DNA from: Opitutia bacterium UBA7350
GTDB lineage: Bacteria > Verrucomicrobiota > Verrucomicrobiia > Opitutales > Coraliomargaritaceae
Direction: 5' to 3'
Assembly: GCA_002470925.1 (NCBI GenBank)
Contig: DKOX01000083.1
Span: forward strand, 1 to 29,299
DNA length: 29,299 nt
Shown here: positions 17,698-24,542 of the stretch, one piece after another
Numbering within the stretch: the first letter of the stretch is position 1
How the letters are laid out: every line of letters starts with the position of its first letter
The notes under the pieces: generated by a model
What the model was told of the DNA's origin: nothing
Seen by the model: only the letters and a program-made list of their open reading frames with translations
Databases searched by the model: none
Translations under genes and position numbers: made by a program

Positions 17698-17964
17698 ATG
17701 TCACGCTCCGTTAAAAAAGGATTCTTCGTCGATCCTCACCTTGCCAAAAAAGTGGATGCCGCTCAGGCCAGCAATGACCGCAAGCCCATCCAGACTTGGT
17801 CACGACGCTCCACTATCACCCCCGATTTCGTGGGACTCAACTTCAATGTCCATAACGGCCGCAGCTTCCTGCCCGTTTACGTCACCGAAAACATGGTGGG
17901 TCACAAGCTCGGCGAGTTTGCTCCCACCCGTACCTTCAAGTCGCACCAAGCCGGTAAGAAATAA
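17698..17964 (+). CDS. rpsS: 30S ribosomal protein S19
   Basis: S19 lies in the 30S head beside S13 and contacts the A-site tRNA and bridge B1. The 88-residue length is standard. Family features are RSVKKGFFVDPHL at the N-terminus, WSRRSTITPDFVG, HNGRSFLPVYVTENMVGHKLGEF, and the basic C-terminus APTRTFKSHQAGKK. It starts 18 bases after rplB. Normally rplV follows immediately; here an unrelated gene is inserted, starting 32 bases downstream. Confidence 0.98.
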   Translation: MSRSVKKGFFVDPHLAKKVDAAQASNDRKPIQTWSRRSTITPDFVGLNFNVHNGRSFLPVYVTENMVGHKLGEFAPTRTFKSHQAGKK

Positions 17965-17996
17965 CCCTGCCGCGAACCGCTAAACACCCACCTTTC

Positions 17997-18368
17997 ATGC
18001 ACGCCCATCTCCCCATGCACCAAGTCTTGACCGCCGGCCTCCTCGCCGTCGCGACCGCTTTGCCCTGCATCGGGACCGCTGCGCAACCCGCCTTTATTGC
18101 CGAAGGCCTCTATCCTCCCTGCGCCGCACCGGTTGCGGAAGTCCTGGCCGGTGAGGATTCCGACCTCGTGGTCATCGAAGGGGGACTGCTCCAAGGCCTG
18201 CGCCGGGGTATGATCTGCCGCATCGAACGCGGTGACCGCACCGTGGGAGAGGTCCTCATTATCGCTTCGCGTGAACAGCGCGCCGCCGCTCTCATCCTTC
18301 AAATCGCCCGCGAGATTACCATTCAAGCCGGTGATATCGCACGTATTAAGACTTTTCAAAACTCCTAA
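17997..18368 (+). CDS. Unrecognised small exported protein inside the S10 operon
   Basis: This 123-residue protein is not a ribosomal protein that I can name. Residues 7-29 look like a signal peptide: a hydrophobic run, VLTAGLLAVATALPC, then GTAAQPA as a possible signal peptidase I site. The n-region has His but no Lys or Arg, so export is probable, not certain. The mature part has the pattern VAEVLAGEDSDLVVIEGG, GLRRGMICRIERG, VGEVLII, ITIQAGDIARI. This alternation of short strands with G-x-x-x-G-M and a final GD-x-A recalls the small beta-barrel domains seen in FlgT-like C-termini and other envelope proteins. Met7 (18015) is an alternative start. It has no Shine-Dalgarno sequence, GC-rich codon use like its neighbours, and gaps of 32 and 12 bases to rpsS and rplV. 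The function is unknown. Confidence 0.8.
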   Translation: MHAHLPMHQVLTAGLLAVATALPCIGTAAQPAFIAEGLYPPCAAPVAEVLAGEDSDLVVIEGGLLQGLRRGMICRIERGDRTVGEVLIIASREQRAAALILQIAREITIQAGDIARIKTFQNS

Positions 18369-18380
18369 TTCTTCATCAAA

Positions 18381-18716
18381 ATGCAGGTTCAAGCTTACAC
18401 CAAATACGCCCGGATGTCGCCCGTTAAAGTGCGCGATATTACCCGCGCCATCCAAGGACGCAATGCCGCCGAGGCAGTCGAAATCCTCCGCTTCATTCCG
18501 CGCAAATCGGCACGACTTGTCAGCAAGACCCTCAAGTCCGCTATCGCGAACGCTGAAAACAACAACAATCTTTCCTCCGATGCGCTCACCATTCAGTCCG
18601 CAACGGTCGAACAAGGCCCCGCCTTTAAACGTTTCCGCCCCGCCGCCCGCGGTTCCGCGCACCCTTACAAAAAGGCCACCAGCCATATCCGCATCATCCT
18701 GACAGACGACGCCTAA
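18381..18716 (+). CDS. rplV: 50S ribosomal protein L22
   Basis: L22 lines the exit tunnel opposite L4. The 111 residues include KYARMSPVKVRDITRAIQGR, the helix AVEILRFIPRKSARLVSKTL, and the extended hairpin FKRFRPAARGSAHPYKK that reaches into the tunnel, then TSHIRIIL. The hairpin has its normal length. The gene starts only 12 bases after the inserted exported-protein gene, so it relies on read-through from upstream and perhaps on coupling to that gene. No Shine-Dalgarno sequence is visible. Confidence 0.97.
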   Translation: MQVQAYTKYARMSPVKVRDITRAIQGRNAAEAVEILRFIPRKSARLVSKTLKSAIANAENNNNLSSDALTIQSATVEQGPAFKRFRPAARGSAHPYKKATSHIRIILTDDA

Positions 18717-18739
18717 ACCAAATTGCTTAACTAAAACTC

Positions 18740-19372
18740 ATGGGACAAAAAACGCATCCAACCGGCTTCCGCCTAGCAGTCACCCGCGACTGGGATTCCC
18801 GCTGGTACGCCAGCAAAAAAGACTTCCCCGGCTACCTTAAGGAAGACCACACCATTCGTACCTTCCTCGAGAAGAAACTGCGCTACGCCTCGGTGCCCCG
18901 CATCTTCATCGAGCGCGCCTCGGGTCGCATCCGCGTCAAAATTCATACGGCCCGCCCGGGCGTCGTGATCGGTCGCAAGGGCCAGGAACTCGACAAGCTC
19001 AAGGCTCAGCTCAATAAGAAGGTCGGTAAGGACATCATGCTCGACATTCAGGAAGTCAAGCGCCCCGACCTCTCCGCGCAATTGGTTGCTGAAAACGTTG
19101 CCCTGCAACTGGAGCGACGCATCGCCTTCCGCCGCGCCATGAAACGCGCCGTGCAAACAACCATGGCGATGGGTGCCGAGGGTATTCGTATACAATGCAG
19201 CGGTCGCCTCGGCGGCGCCGACATCGCCCGCACCGAACAACAACGCGAGGGCAAGGTCCCCCTCCAAACCCTCCGCGCGAAAATCGACTACGGCTTCAGC
19301 GAAGCCAGCACCGTTTACGGCATTATTGGCATCAAATGCTGGATCTGCCTCCCCGAGGACGACTCCGAATAA
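18740..19372 (+). CDS. rpsC: 30S ribosomal protein S3
   Basis: S3 lies at the mRNA entry site and contributes to mRNA unwinding. The 210-residue protein has the N-terminal GQKTHPTGFRLAVTRDWDSRW. A type II KH domain follows with the GXXG loop GRKG at residues 78-81, then IQEVKRPDLSAQLVAENVA and the C-terminal domain with CSGRLGGADIARTE and TVYGIIGIKCWI. The tail is short (LPEDDSE) compared with the longer E. coli C-terminus. It begins 23 bases after rplV. Confidence 0.98.
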   Translation: MGQKTHPTGFRLAVTRDWDSRWYASKKDFPGYLKEDHTIRTFLEKKLRYASVPRIFIERASGRIRVKIHTARPGVVIGRKGQELDKLKAQLNKKVGKDIMLDIQEVKRPDLSAQLVAENVALQLERRIAFRRAMKRAVQTTMAMGAEGIRIQCSGRLGGADIARTEQQREGKVPLQTLRAKIDYGFSEASTVYGIIGIKCWICLPEDDSE

Positions 19373-19417
19373 CCCGATCTTTTTTTAATTTAAAATAAAC
19401 TTTCCACACCGCGAATC

Positions 19418-19834
<417 letters not shown>

Positions 19835-19870
19835 ACGCAAGCATATCTAAGAAACGAATAAGCCCTTCAA

Positions 19871-20074
19871 ATGAACACTAAAGATATACGCGAAATGTCA
19901 GAAGCTGAAATCGAAAAAAAGCTGCGTGATAGCCGTGACGCTCAAGTTAATCTCCGCCTGCGCAAACAGACCGGACAGGTTGAGCATCCCCATGAATTCA
20001 CCAACCTGCGCCGCGAAATCGCACGCCTCGAAACCATCCTCCGTGAGAAGAAGCTCGCGGCGAGTGAGGCTTAA
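19871..20074 (+). CDS. rpmC: 50S ribosomal protein L29
   Basis: L29 is a small helical hairpin beside L23 near the tunnel exit. The 67-residue product has IREMSEAEIEKKLRDSR, then the conserved turn region VNLRLRKQTGQVEHPHEFTNLRREIARLETILREK. It lies between rplP and rpsQ, the standard L16-L29-S17 order. Another in-frame Met occurs at codon 12, but the chosen start gives the usual family N-terminus. No strong Shine-Dalgarno sequence; an AAGAAACGA stretch is only weakly complementary. Confidence 0.96.
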   Translation: MNTKDIREMSEAEIEKKLRDSRDAQVNLRLRKQTGQVEHPHEFTNLRREIARLETILREKKLAASEA

Positions 20075-20094
20075 TCCACCAGCACCGCATTACC

Positions 20095-20388
20095 ATGGAA
20101 GCAACCGCAACACGCAACTCCCGCAAGTCCCTCATCGGAACCGTTACCAGTCGTTCCGGTGACAAGACCATCAAGGTTACCTATTTCTACAAGATCCCGC
20201 ACCCGCTTTACCGCAAGGAGATCAAACGCAAAACCGTAGTTCACGCTCACGATGAAGCCAATGACTGCGGGATCGGCGACCGTGTCGAAATCATGGAAAC
20301 CCGTCCCATCAGCAAGCTCAAGCGCTGGCGTGTCACCCGTGTTCTCGAGCGCGCTCCCAAGCTCGATGGCGATACCAAGGACGCATAA
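20095..20388 (+). CDS. rpsQ: 30S ribosomal protein S17
   Basis: S17 is an OB-fold protein of the 30S body that binds 16S rRNA early in assembly. The 97 residues include SRKSLIGTVTSRSGDKTIKV, HPLYRKEIKRKTVVHAHDE, and the final strand region GDRVEIMETRPISKLKRWRV. It is a little longer than E. coli S17 (84) owing to a short N-terminal addition (MEATATRN) and an acidic tail (DGDTKDA). It ends the S10-type segment; a 52-base A/T-rich gap precedes rplN. Confidence 0.97.
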   Translation: MEATATRNSRKSLIGTVTSRSGDKTIKVTYFYKIPHPLYRKEIKRKTVVHAHDEANDCGIGDRVEIMETRPISKLKRWRVTRVLERAPKLDGDTKDA

Positions 20389-20440
20389 GCCCTCAAACGG
20401 CCCTTTCTTTAATTTTTCAACAATTCAACAGCCTTAAGTC

Positions 20441-20803
20441 ATGATACAGATGAACAGCCGCGTATTCATCGCGGATAACACCGGTGCTAAATCCGCCGAA
20501 ATGATCCGCCGCCTTGGTCAAAACAAGACCACTGCTTCGGTGGGTGATGTCATTGTCTGCAATGTCAAGGAAGCGTCCACCGATGCCTCCGTTAAAAAAG
20601 GCGAGGTCGTCAAGGCGGTGGTGGTGCGTACCGTCGCACCGATTCGCCGCGGTGATGGCAGTTATCTGCGCTTCGACAACAACGCCGTGGTCATCATCAA
20701 TGCCGACGGCAATCCCAAAGGCACCCGCATCTTCGGCCCCGTAGCCCGTGAGCTGCGCGCCAAGTATATGAAAATCATTTCTCTTGCACCGGAGGTACTC
20801 TAG
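20441..20803 (+). CDS. rplN: 50S ribosomal protein L14
   Basis: L14 forms intersubunit bridges and is the docking site of the silencing factor RsfS. The 120-residue protein carries MIQMNSRVFIADNTGAKSAEMIRRLG, the VVRTVAPIRRGDGSYLRFDNNA block, and the C-terminal GTRIFGPVARELR. MIQMNSR contains two Met codons (20441, 20450); the first matches the family N-terminus. It starts the spc-type gene order (L14, L24, L5, S14, S8, L6, L18, S5, L15, SecY). Its last codons contain the Shine-Dalgarno sequence for rplX. Confidence 0.97.
   Translation: MIQMNSRVFIADNTGAKSAEMIRRLGQNKTTASVGDVIVCNVKEASTDASVKKGEVVKAVVVRTVAPIRRGDGSYLRFDNNAVVIINADGNPKGTRIFGPVARELRAKYMKIISLAPEVL
20791..20796 (+). promoter_or_regulatory. 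Strong Shine-Dalgarno sequence for rplX
   Basis: GGAGGT lies 9 bases before the rplX ATG and inside the end of rplN. It is the best match to the anti-Shine-Dalgarno consensus in the window and shows that the 16S 3' end is probably used at least for coupled genes. Confidence 0.85.
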
Positions 20804-20805
20804 TT

Positions 20806-21048
20806 ATGGCTAAAACAATCAAACGCGAACAGGAAGTGGTCGTCATCGCTGGCGCTCACAAAGGGAAACGCGGCAAGGTCCTTGAGGTCAAAGCCCCTGA
20901 GAAAATCCTCGTTGAAGGCGTAAACCTTATCACCAAATACGAGCGCAAGACTCAAGAGAACCCCGAGGGGGGCTCTGTGCAGCGCGAAGCACCCATTCAC
21001 TATTCCAACGTCATGCCCGCCGAGAAGTATGACGCTAAATCAAAATAA
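20806..21048 (+). CDS. rplX: 50S ribosomal protein L24 (short form)
   Basis: L24 is an assembly initiator that binds the 5' region of 23S rRNA near the tunnel exit. The 80 residues hold the KOW domain: KREQEVVVIAGAHKGKRGKVLEV, then VEGVNLITKYERK and the GGSVQREAPIHYSNV segment. The protein stops about 25 residues earlier than E. coli L24, lacking the RVGF-type C-terminal strand. No such sequence is found in the other frames of the 54 bases that follow, so a frameshift is unlikely. It starts 2 bases after rplN, with a strong Shine-Dalgarno sequence. Confidence 0.96.
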   Translation: MAKTIKREQEVVVIAGAHKGKRGKVLEVKAPEKILVEGVNLITKYERKTQENPEGGSVQREAPIHYSNVMPAEKYDAKSK

Positions 21049-21074
21049 TTTCCGAGCCTATTAATCCTCAAGCT

Positions 21075-21093
21075 GCCGGGTCAGAAATCCGGC
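21075..21093 (+). promoter_or_regulatory. Hairpin directly before rplE
   Basis: GCCGG (21075-21079) pairs with CCGGC (21089-21093) across a 9-base loop, ending 9 bases before the rplE ATG. In E. coli the spc operon is repressed by S8 at the rplE start, so the location is suggestive, but this simple stem does not visibly reproduce the S8-binding core. Confidence 0.4.
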
Positions 21094-21102
21094 CGACGAA
21101 CC

Positions 21103-21714
21103 ATGGAACAAGCACTCCTTCAAAAACAATACACTGAGAAAGTCATTCCCGAATTAATGAAAAAATTCGGGTTCGACAATCCGCATGTCGTTCCCGCGAT
21201 CAGCAAGGTCGTCATTAATTCCGGGTTCAGCGCCAGCTCCGACAAAAATCACGTCGCCTACGTGAACGATGAGATCACCAAGATCGCCGGACAGCGCCCC
21301 GTCATTACCAAGGCGAAACTCAGTATTTCAAACTTCAAACTTCGCGAGGGGCAGCCCATCGGTTGTAAGGTAACATTGCGTGGCCGCGCTATGTATGACT
21401 TTCTCGCCCGCCTCATTTTCATCGCCTTGCCTTGCATTCGCGACTTCCGTGGTGTTCCTGCCAAACTCGACGGGCAGGGCAACTACACGCTCGGGATCTC
21501 CGATCATTCCATCTTCCCGGAAATCAGCGCGGACGGCACAAATGCCACCATTGGTATGGATATTTGCATCAATACCTCGGCCAGCAACGATGAAGCGGGT
21601 CGCGAACTCCTCCGCTGCCTGGGTATGCCTTTCCGTAAATCCACCTCTGAAATCGCTGCCGAGGAAGCCGCCGCTGAATCTGTTGCCGAAGCCACCGAAG
21701 CCGCCGAAGCTTAA
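21103..21714 (+). CDS. rplE: 50S ribosomal protein L5
   Basis: L5 binds 5S rRNA and forms bridge B1b with S13 in the central protuberance. At 203 residues it exceeds the usual 179. The core shows KVIPELMKKFGFDNPHVVPAI, the KVVINSGFSAS strand, QRPVITKAKLSISNFKLREG, and FRGVPAKLDGQGNYTLGISDH. The family ends near LGMPFRK; here about 24 more residues follow, an Ala/Glu-rich acidic tail (EEAAAESVAEATEAAEA). Similar tails on L15, S11 and RpoC suggest a lineage habit. The N-terminus MEQALLQKQYTEK is normal. Confidence 0.97.
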   Translation: MEQALLQKQYTEKVIPELMKKFGFDNPHVVPAISKVVINSGFSASSDKNHVAYVNDEITKIAGQRPVITKAKLSISNFKLREGQPIGCKVTLRGRAMYDFLARLIFIALPCIRDFRGVPAKLDGQGNYTLGISDHSIFPEISADGTNATIGMDICINTSASNDEAGRELLRCLGMPFRKSTSEIAAEEAAAESVAEATEAAEA

Positions 21715-21732
21715 TCCAATTTACCAAAAATC

Positions 21733-22038
21733 ATGGCTAAAATATCCGCAATCCACCGCAACAAGAAGCGCGAGCGCCTCATCGCCAAATATGCTGCCAA
21801 GCGTAAAGAGCTGAAGGCAATCCTCGCCAATCCCGAGACCACCGACGAGGAGTTCTACAAAGCGCAGGCCAAACTCTGCAAGCTCCCCAAAAACAGCTCA
21901 CCCATTCGCGCGCGCAATCGTTGTTCTATTACCGGCCGCCCTCGCGCCTTCATCCGCAAGTTCGGTCTTTCCCGGATCACCTTTCGCGAACTCGCCTCTC
22001 AGGGCAAGATTCCCGGCGTTACCAAATCGTCCTGGTAA
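21733..22038 (+). CDS. rpsN: 30S ribosomal protein S14 (zinc-free long form)
   Basis: S14 is a late-assembling protein of the 30S head. The 101-residue length is the long form. The paired CxxC zinc motifs of the short form are missing; only two isolated Cys remain (in KLCKLPKN and RNRCSITG). Other family blocks are KRERLIAKYAAKRKELK and SITGRPRAFIRKFGLSRITFRELA. The order L5-S14-S8 is standard. It begins 18 bases after rplE without a Shine-Dalgarno sequence but with TC before the ATG. Confidence 0.97.
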   Translation: MAKISAIHRNKKRERLIAKYAAKRKELKAILANPETTDEEFYKAQAKLCKLPKNSSPIRARNRCSITGRPRAFIRKFGLSRITFRELASQGKIPGVTKSSW

Positions 22039-22065
22039 GCATTTTTTAATTACTAACACTCAATT

Positions 22066-22487
<422 letters not shown>

Positions 22488-22504
22488 CTTGAAAGGCAGC
22501 CACT

Positions 22505-23041
22505 ATGAGCAGAATTGGAAAACTTCCCGTCCCCATCCTCGACAAGGCTAAAGTCTCCGTCGATGGGCAAACCGTTCGCGCCGAAGGCCCCAAGGGTAAA
22601 CTTGAGCAAACCTTCGACCGCGCCGTTAAAATTGAAATCGTCGACAACGAGATCCGCCTCAGCCCCGCCGACGGGAGCCGTCATGCCAAGGCCATGTATG
22701 GAACCGCGCGTTCCATCATCAATAACATGGTCACGGGCGTGGTCGAAGGCTTTCAGAAGCAAATTGAAATCAAAGGGGTCGGTTTCCGTGCCGCGATGAA
22801 AGGCAAGGTCCTCGACCTGGCCCTCGGTAAATCGCACCCCTGCGAAATTGAAATCCCGGAGGGCATCACCGTTACGATCAAGGAAAACACCAAGCTGACG
22901 ATCGAAGGTGCCGATAAGCAAATGGTCGGTGAAATCACGGCCTCCATCTACGCCTTCTATCCCGCCGAGCCCTACAAGGGTAAGGGCGTCCACATTGTTG
23001 GACAGTTTGTCCGCCGCAAGGAAGGCAAGAAGTCCGCTTAA
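22505..23041 (+). CDS. rplF: 50S ribosomal protein L6
   Basis: L6 lies at the base of the stalk near the sarcin-ricin loop. The 178 residues form two related alpha/beta domains. The first begins MSRIGKLPVPI and includes VRAEGPKGKLEQTF. The second includes EIKGVGFRAAMKGKVLDLALG and ends in the family signature YPAEPYKGKGV with a basic tail. A weak Shine-Dalgarno sequence GAAAGG (22491-22496) sits 8 bases before the start. The 17-base gap from rpsH and the standard order S8-L6-L18 support the assignment. Confidence 0.97.
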   Translation: MSRIGKLPVPILDKAKVSVDGQTVRAEGPKGKLEQTFDRAVKIEIVDNEIRLSPADGSRHAKAMYGTARSIINNMVTGVVEGFQKQIEIKGVGFRAAMKGKVLDLALGKSHPCEIEIPEGITVTIKENTKLTIEGADKQMVGEITASIYAFYPAEPYKGKGVHIVGQFVRRKEGKKSA

Positions 23042-23067
23042 GTATTTAATTCAGGAGACTCCCATTC

Positions 23068-23421
23068 ATGAAACTCGAAAAGAAAAAAAGCCTTCTGCAG
23101 CGTCGTCGCTGGCGCATCCGCAAGAAAATTACCGGCACCGCCGAGCGCCCGCGCCTCGCCGTGCACTTCTCCAACAAACACATCTATGCCCAGTGCATCG
23201 ACGACGACCAGGGCCACACCATGGCTTACGTCTCCTCCGTTGCCAAGGAGGGTGGCCTCAAGGCTAATGCCGAGGGCGCAACCGCACTCGGGAAGCAAAT
23301 CGCTGAAAAAGCCAAAGCCGCCGGCATCGAGTCGGTGGTCTTCGACCGCTCCGGACGCCGCTATCATGGTTGTGTCAAATCCTTTGCCGAAGCAGCCCGC
23401 GAAGGCGGCCTCCAATTCTAA
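23068..23421 (+). CDS. rplR: 50S ribosomal protein L18
   Basis: L18 binds 5S rRNA with L5 in the central protuberance. The 117 residues include a basic N-terminus (EKKKSLLQRRRWRIRKKI), TAERPRLAVHFSNKHIYAQCI, the helix around GKQIAEKAKAAGIESVVFDRSG, and the terminal FAEAAREGGLQF. AGGAGA at 23053-23058, 9 bases before the ATG, is one of the few clear Shine-Dalgarno sequences in this window. It lies 26 bases after rplF and 10 bases before rpsE. Confidence 0.97.
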   Translation: MKLEKKKSLLQRRRWRIRKKITGTAERPRLAVHFSNKHIYAQCIDDDQGHTMAYVSSVAKEGGLKANAEGATALGKQIAEKAKAAGIESVVFDRSGRRYHGCVKSFAEAAREGGLQF

Positions 23422-23431
23422 CGCCATTGCT

Positions 23432-23959
23432 ATGAGTCAATCAAACCGATCATTTTCTTCCCAGAATCAAACCGAGGAAGCACCCGAATTCACCGAGAAG
23501 GTGGTGCACATCAACCGTTGCGCCAAAGTCGTGAAGGGCGGTCGCCGCTTCAGTTTCTCCGCCCTTGTTGTGGTGGGGAACCAGAAGGGCGAAGTTGGGG
23601 TGGGCTACGGCAAAGCCAAGGAAGTGCCTGAGTGCATCCGTAAAGGCACCGAGCAAGCCAAGAAAAACCTCATTAAAATCAACTTGCGTGGTGAAACCAT
23701 TCCGCACCCCGTGCGCGGTATTTCCGATGGAGGGGAGGTGCTCCTTCGCCCCGCGACCGACGGTACCGGCGTTATTGCGGGCGGTGGAGTCCGCGCCGTC
23801 TTGGAGGCCGTTGGTATCAACAACGTTCTTTCAAAGTCCCTCGGCTCCAACAATCACCTCGCCATGGTCAATGCCACCATGGATGCCCTCCTGCAACTCC
23901 GCTCAAAAGAGGACATTAATTCTCTCCGCTTCGCCAAGCCTGAGGCCGCTGAAGCCTAA
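23432..23959 (+). CDS. rpsE: 30S ribosomal protein S5
   Basis: S5 lies near the mRNA entry and decoding region and influences fidelity. The product has 175 residues from the ATG at 23432. The same frame runs open further upstream, through the rplR coding region, but those extra residues are unlike the family. A low-complexity Ser/Gln N-terminus is followed by VVHINRCAKVVKGGRRFSFSALVVVG (double-stranded RNA-binding-like fold), GYGKAKEVPECIRKG, and the C-terminal GGGVRAVLEAVGINNVLSKSLG. The tail ends in PEAAEA. rplO follows after 14 bases, so the commonly intervening rpmD (L30) is absent. Confidence 0.96.
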   Translation: MSQSNRSFSSQNQTEEAPEFTEKVVHINRCAKVVKGGRRFSFSALVVVGNQKGEVGVGYGKAKEVPECIRKGTEQAKKNLIKINLRGETIPHPVRGISDGGEVLLRPATDGTGVIAGGGVRAVLEAVGINNVLSKSLGSNNHLAMVNATMDALLQLRSKEDINSLRFAKPEAAEA

Positions 23960-23973
23960 GCCATAGACGCATC

Positions 23974-24498
23974 ATGAATCTCGATAAAATTCCAACCATT
24001 AAGGGCGCAACCCATCCCACCAAACGCCTCGGGCGCGGGGAGGGCAGTGGCCACGGTAAAACCTCCGGCAAAGGCCACAAAGGACAAAAAGCCCGTTCCG
24101 GCGGCGGTATTCGGATCGGTTTTGAGGGCGGCCAAATGCCTCTCTACCGCAAGCTTCCGCGCCGTGGTTTCAACAACTTCAATTTCCGCAAGCACTTCCA
24201 GACCGTCAACGTCGCGGAACTCGAGAAAATTGAGGGCGACACCGTCAACCGCGAAACTTTGCTTAAAGCGGGACTGATCCGCGATAACGACGACGCAATC
24301 AAATTGCTCGGCGACGGCGAAATTTCCAAAGCGCTCACCGTTCACGTTGACCGCGCCTCCGGTTCCGCCGTCAAAAAGATCGAAGCCGCAGGGGGCAAAC
24401 TGATCCTCAGTGTACCGGTCGAGGCGAGTGCCGAAGCCGAGCCGGTAGCGGAAGCCGAGGTGGAAGCCGAGGCTGAAGACCCTTCTGAAGACGCATAA
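23974..24498 (+). CDS. rplO: 50S ribosomal protein L15 with acidic C-terminal tail
   Basis: L15 is a late 50S assembly protein that binds many 23S helices. The typical glycine-rich basic N-terminus is present (GRGEGSGHGKTSGKGHKGQKARSG is the core pattern, about residues 21-44), then FEGGQMPLYRKLPRRGFNN and the globular part up to AAGGKLILSVPV. The family normally ends near residue 145; here about 28 extra residues follow, made mostly of Ala, Glu and Val (for example EPVAEAEVEAEAED). The total is 174 residues. No Shine-Dalgarno sequence. secY follows after 44 bases with a small hairpin between. Confidence 0.96.
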   Translation: MNLDKIPTIKGATHPTKRLGRGEGSGHGKTSGKGHKGQKARSGGGIRIGFEGGQMPLYRKLPRRGFNNFNFRKHFQTVNVAELEKIEGDTVNRETLLKAGLIRDNDDAIKLLGDGEISKALTVHVDRASGSAVKKIEAAGGKLILSVPVEASAEAEPVAEAEVEAEAEDPSEDA

Positions 24499-24505
24499 CT
24501 GAACT

Positions 24506-24522
24506 GCCCGTTTCACGCGGGC
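24506..24522 (+). promoter_or_regulatory. Hairpin between rplO and secY
   Basis: GCCCG (24506-24510) pairs with CGGGC (24518-24522) around a 7-base loop. No T tract follows, so it is not a terminator. It ends 20 bases before the secY start and might affect mRNA processing or secY initiation. Confidence 0.4.
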
Positions 24523-24542
24523 CCAAGCCTTTCAAACGATTC

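Noticed and set aside
18232..18702. 156-codon plus-strand frame bridging the exported-protein gene and rplV
   Set aside because: Overlaps rplV, which is certain, and the exported-protein gene in another frame, and has Ser/Pro/Arg-rich shadow-like composition.
23186..23431. Longer rpsE start inside rplR
   Set aside because: The 82 extra residues are the wrong-frame translation of rplR; S5 begins at ATG 23432.
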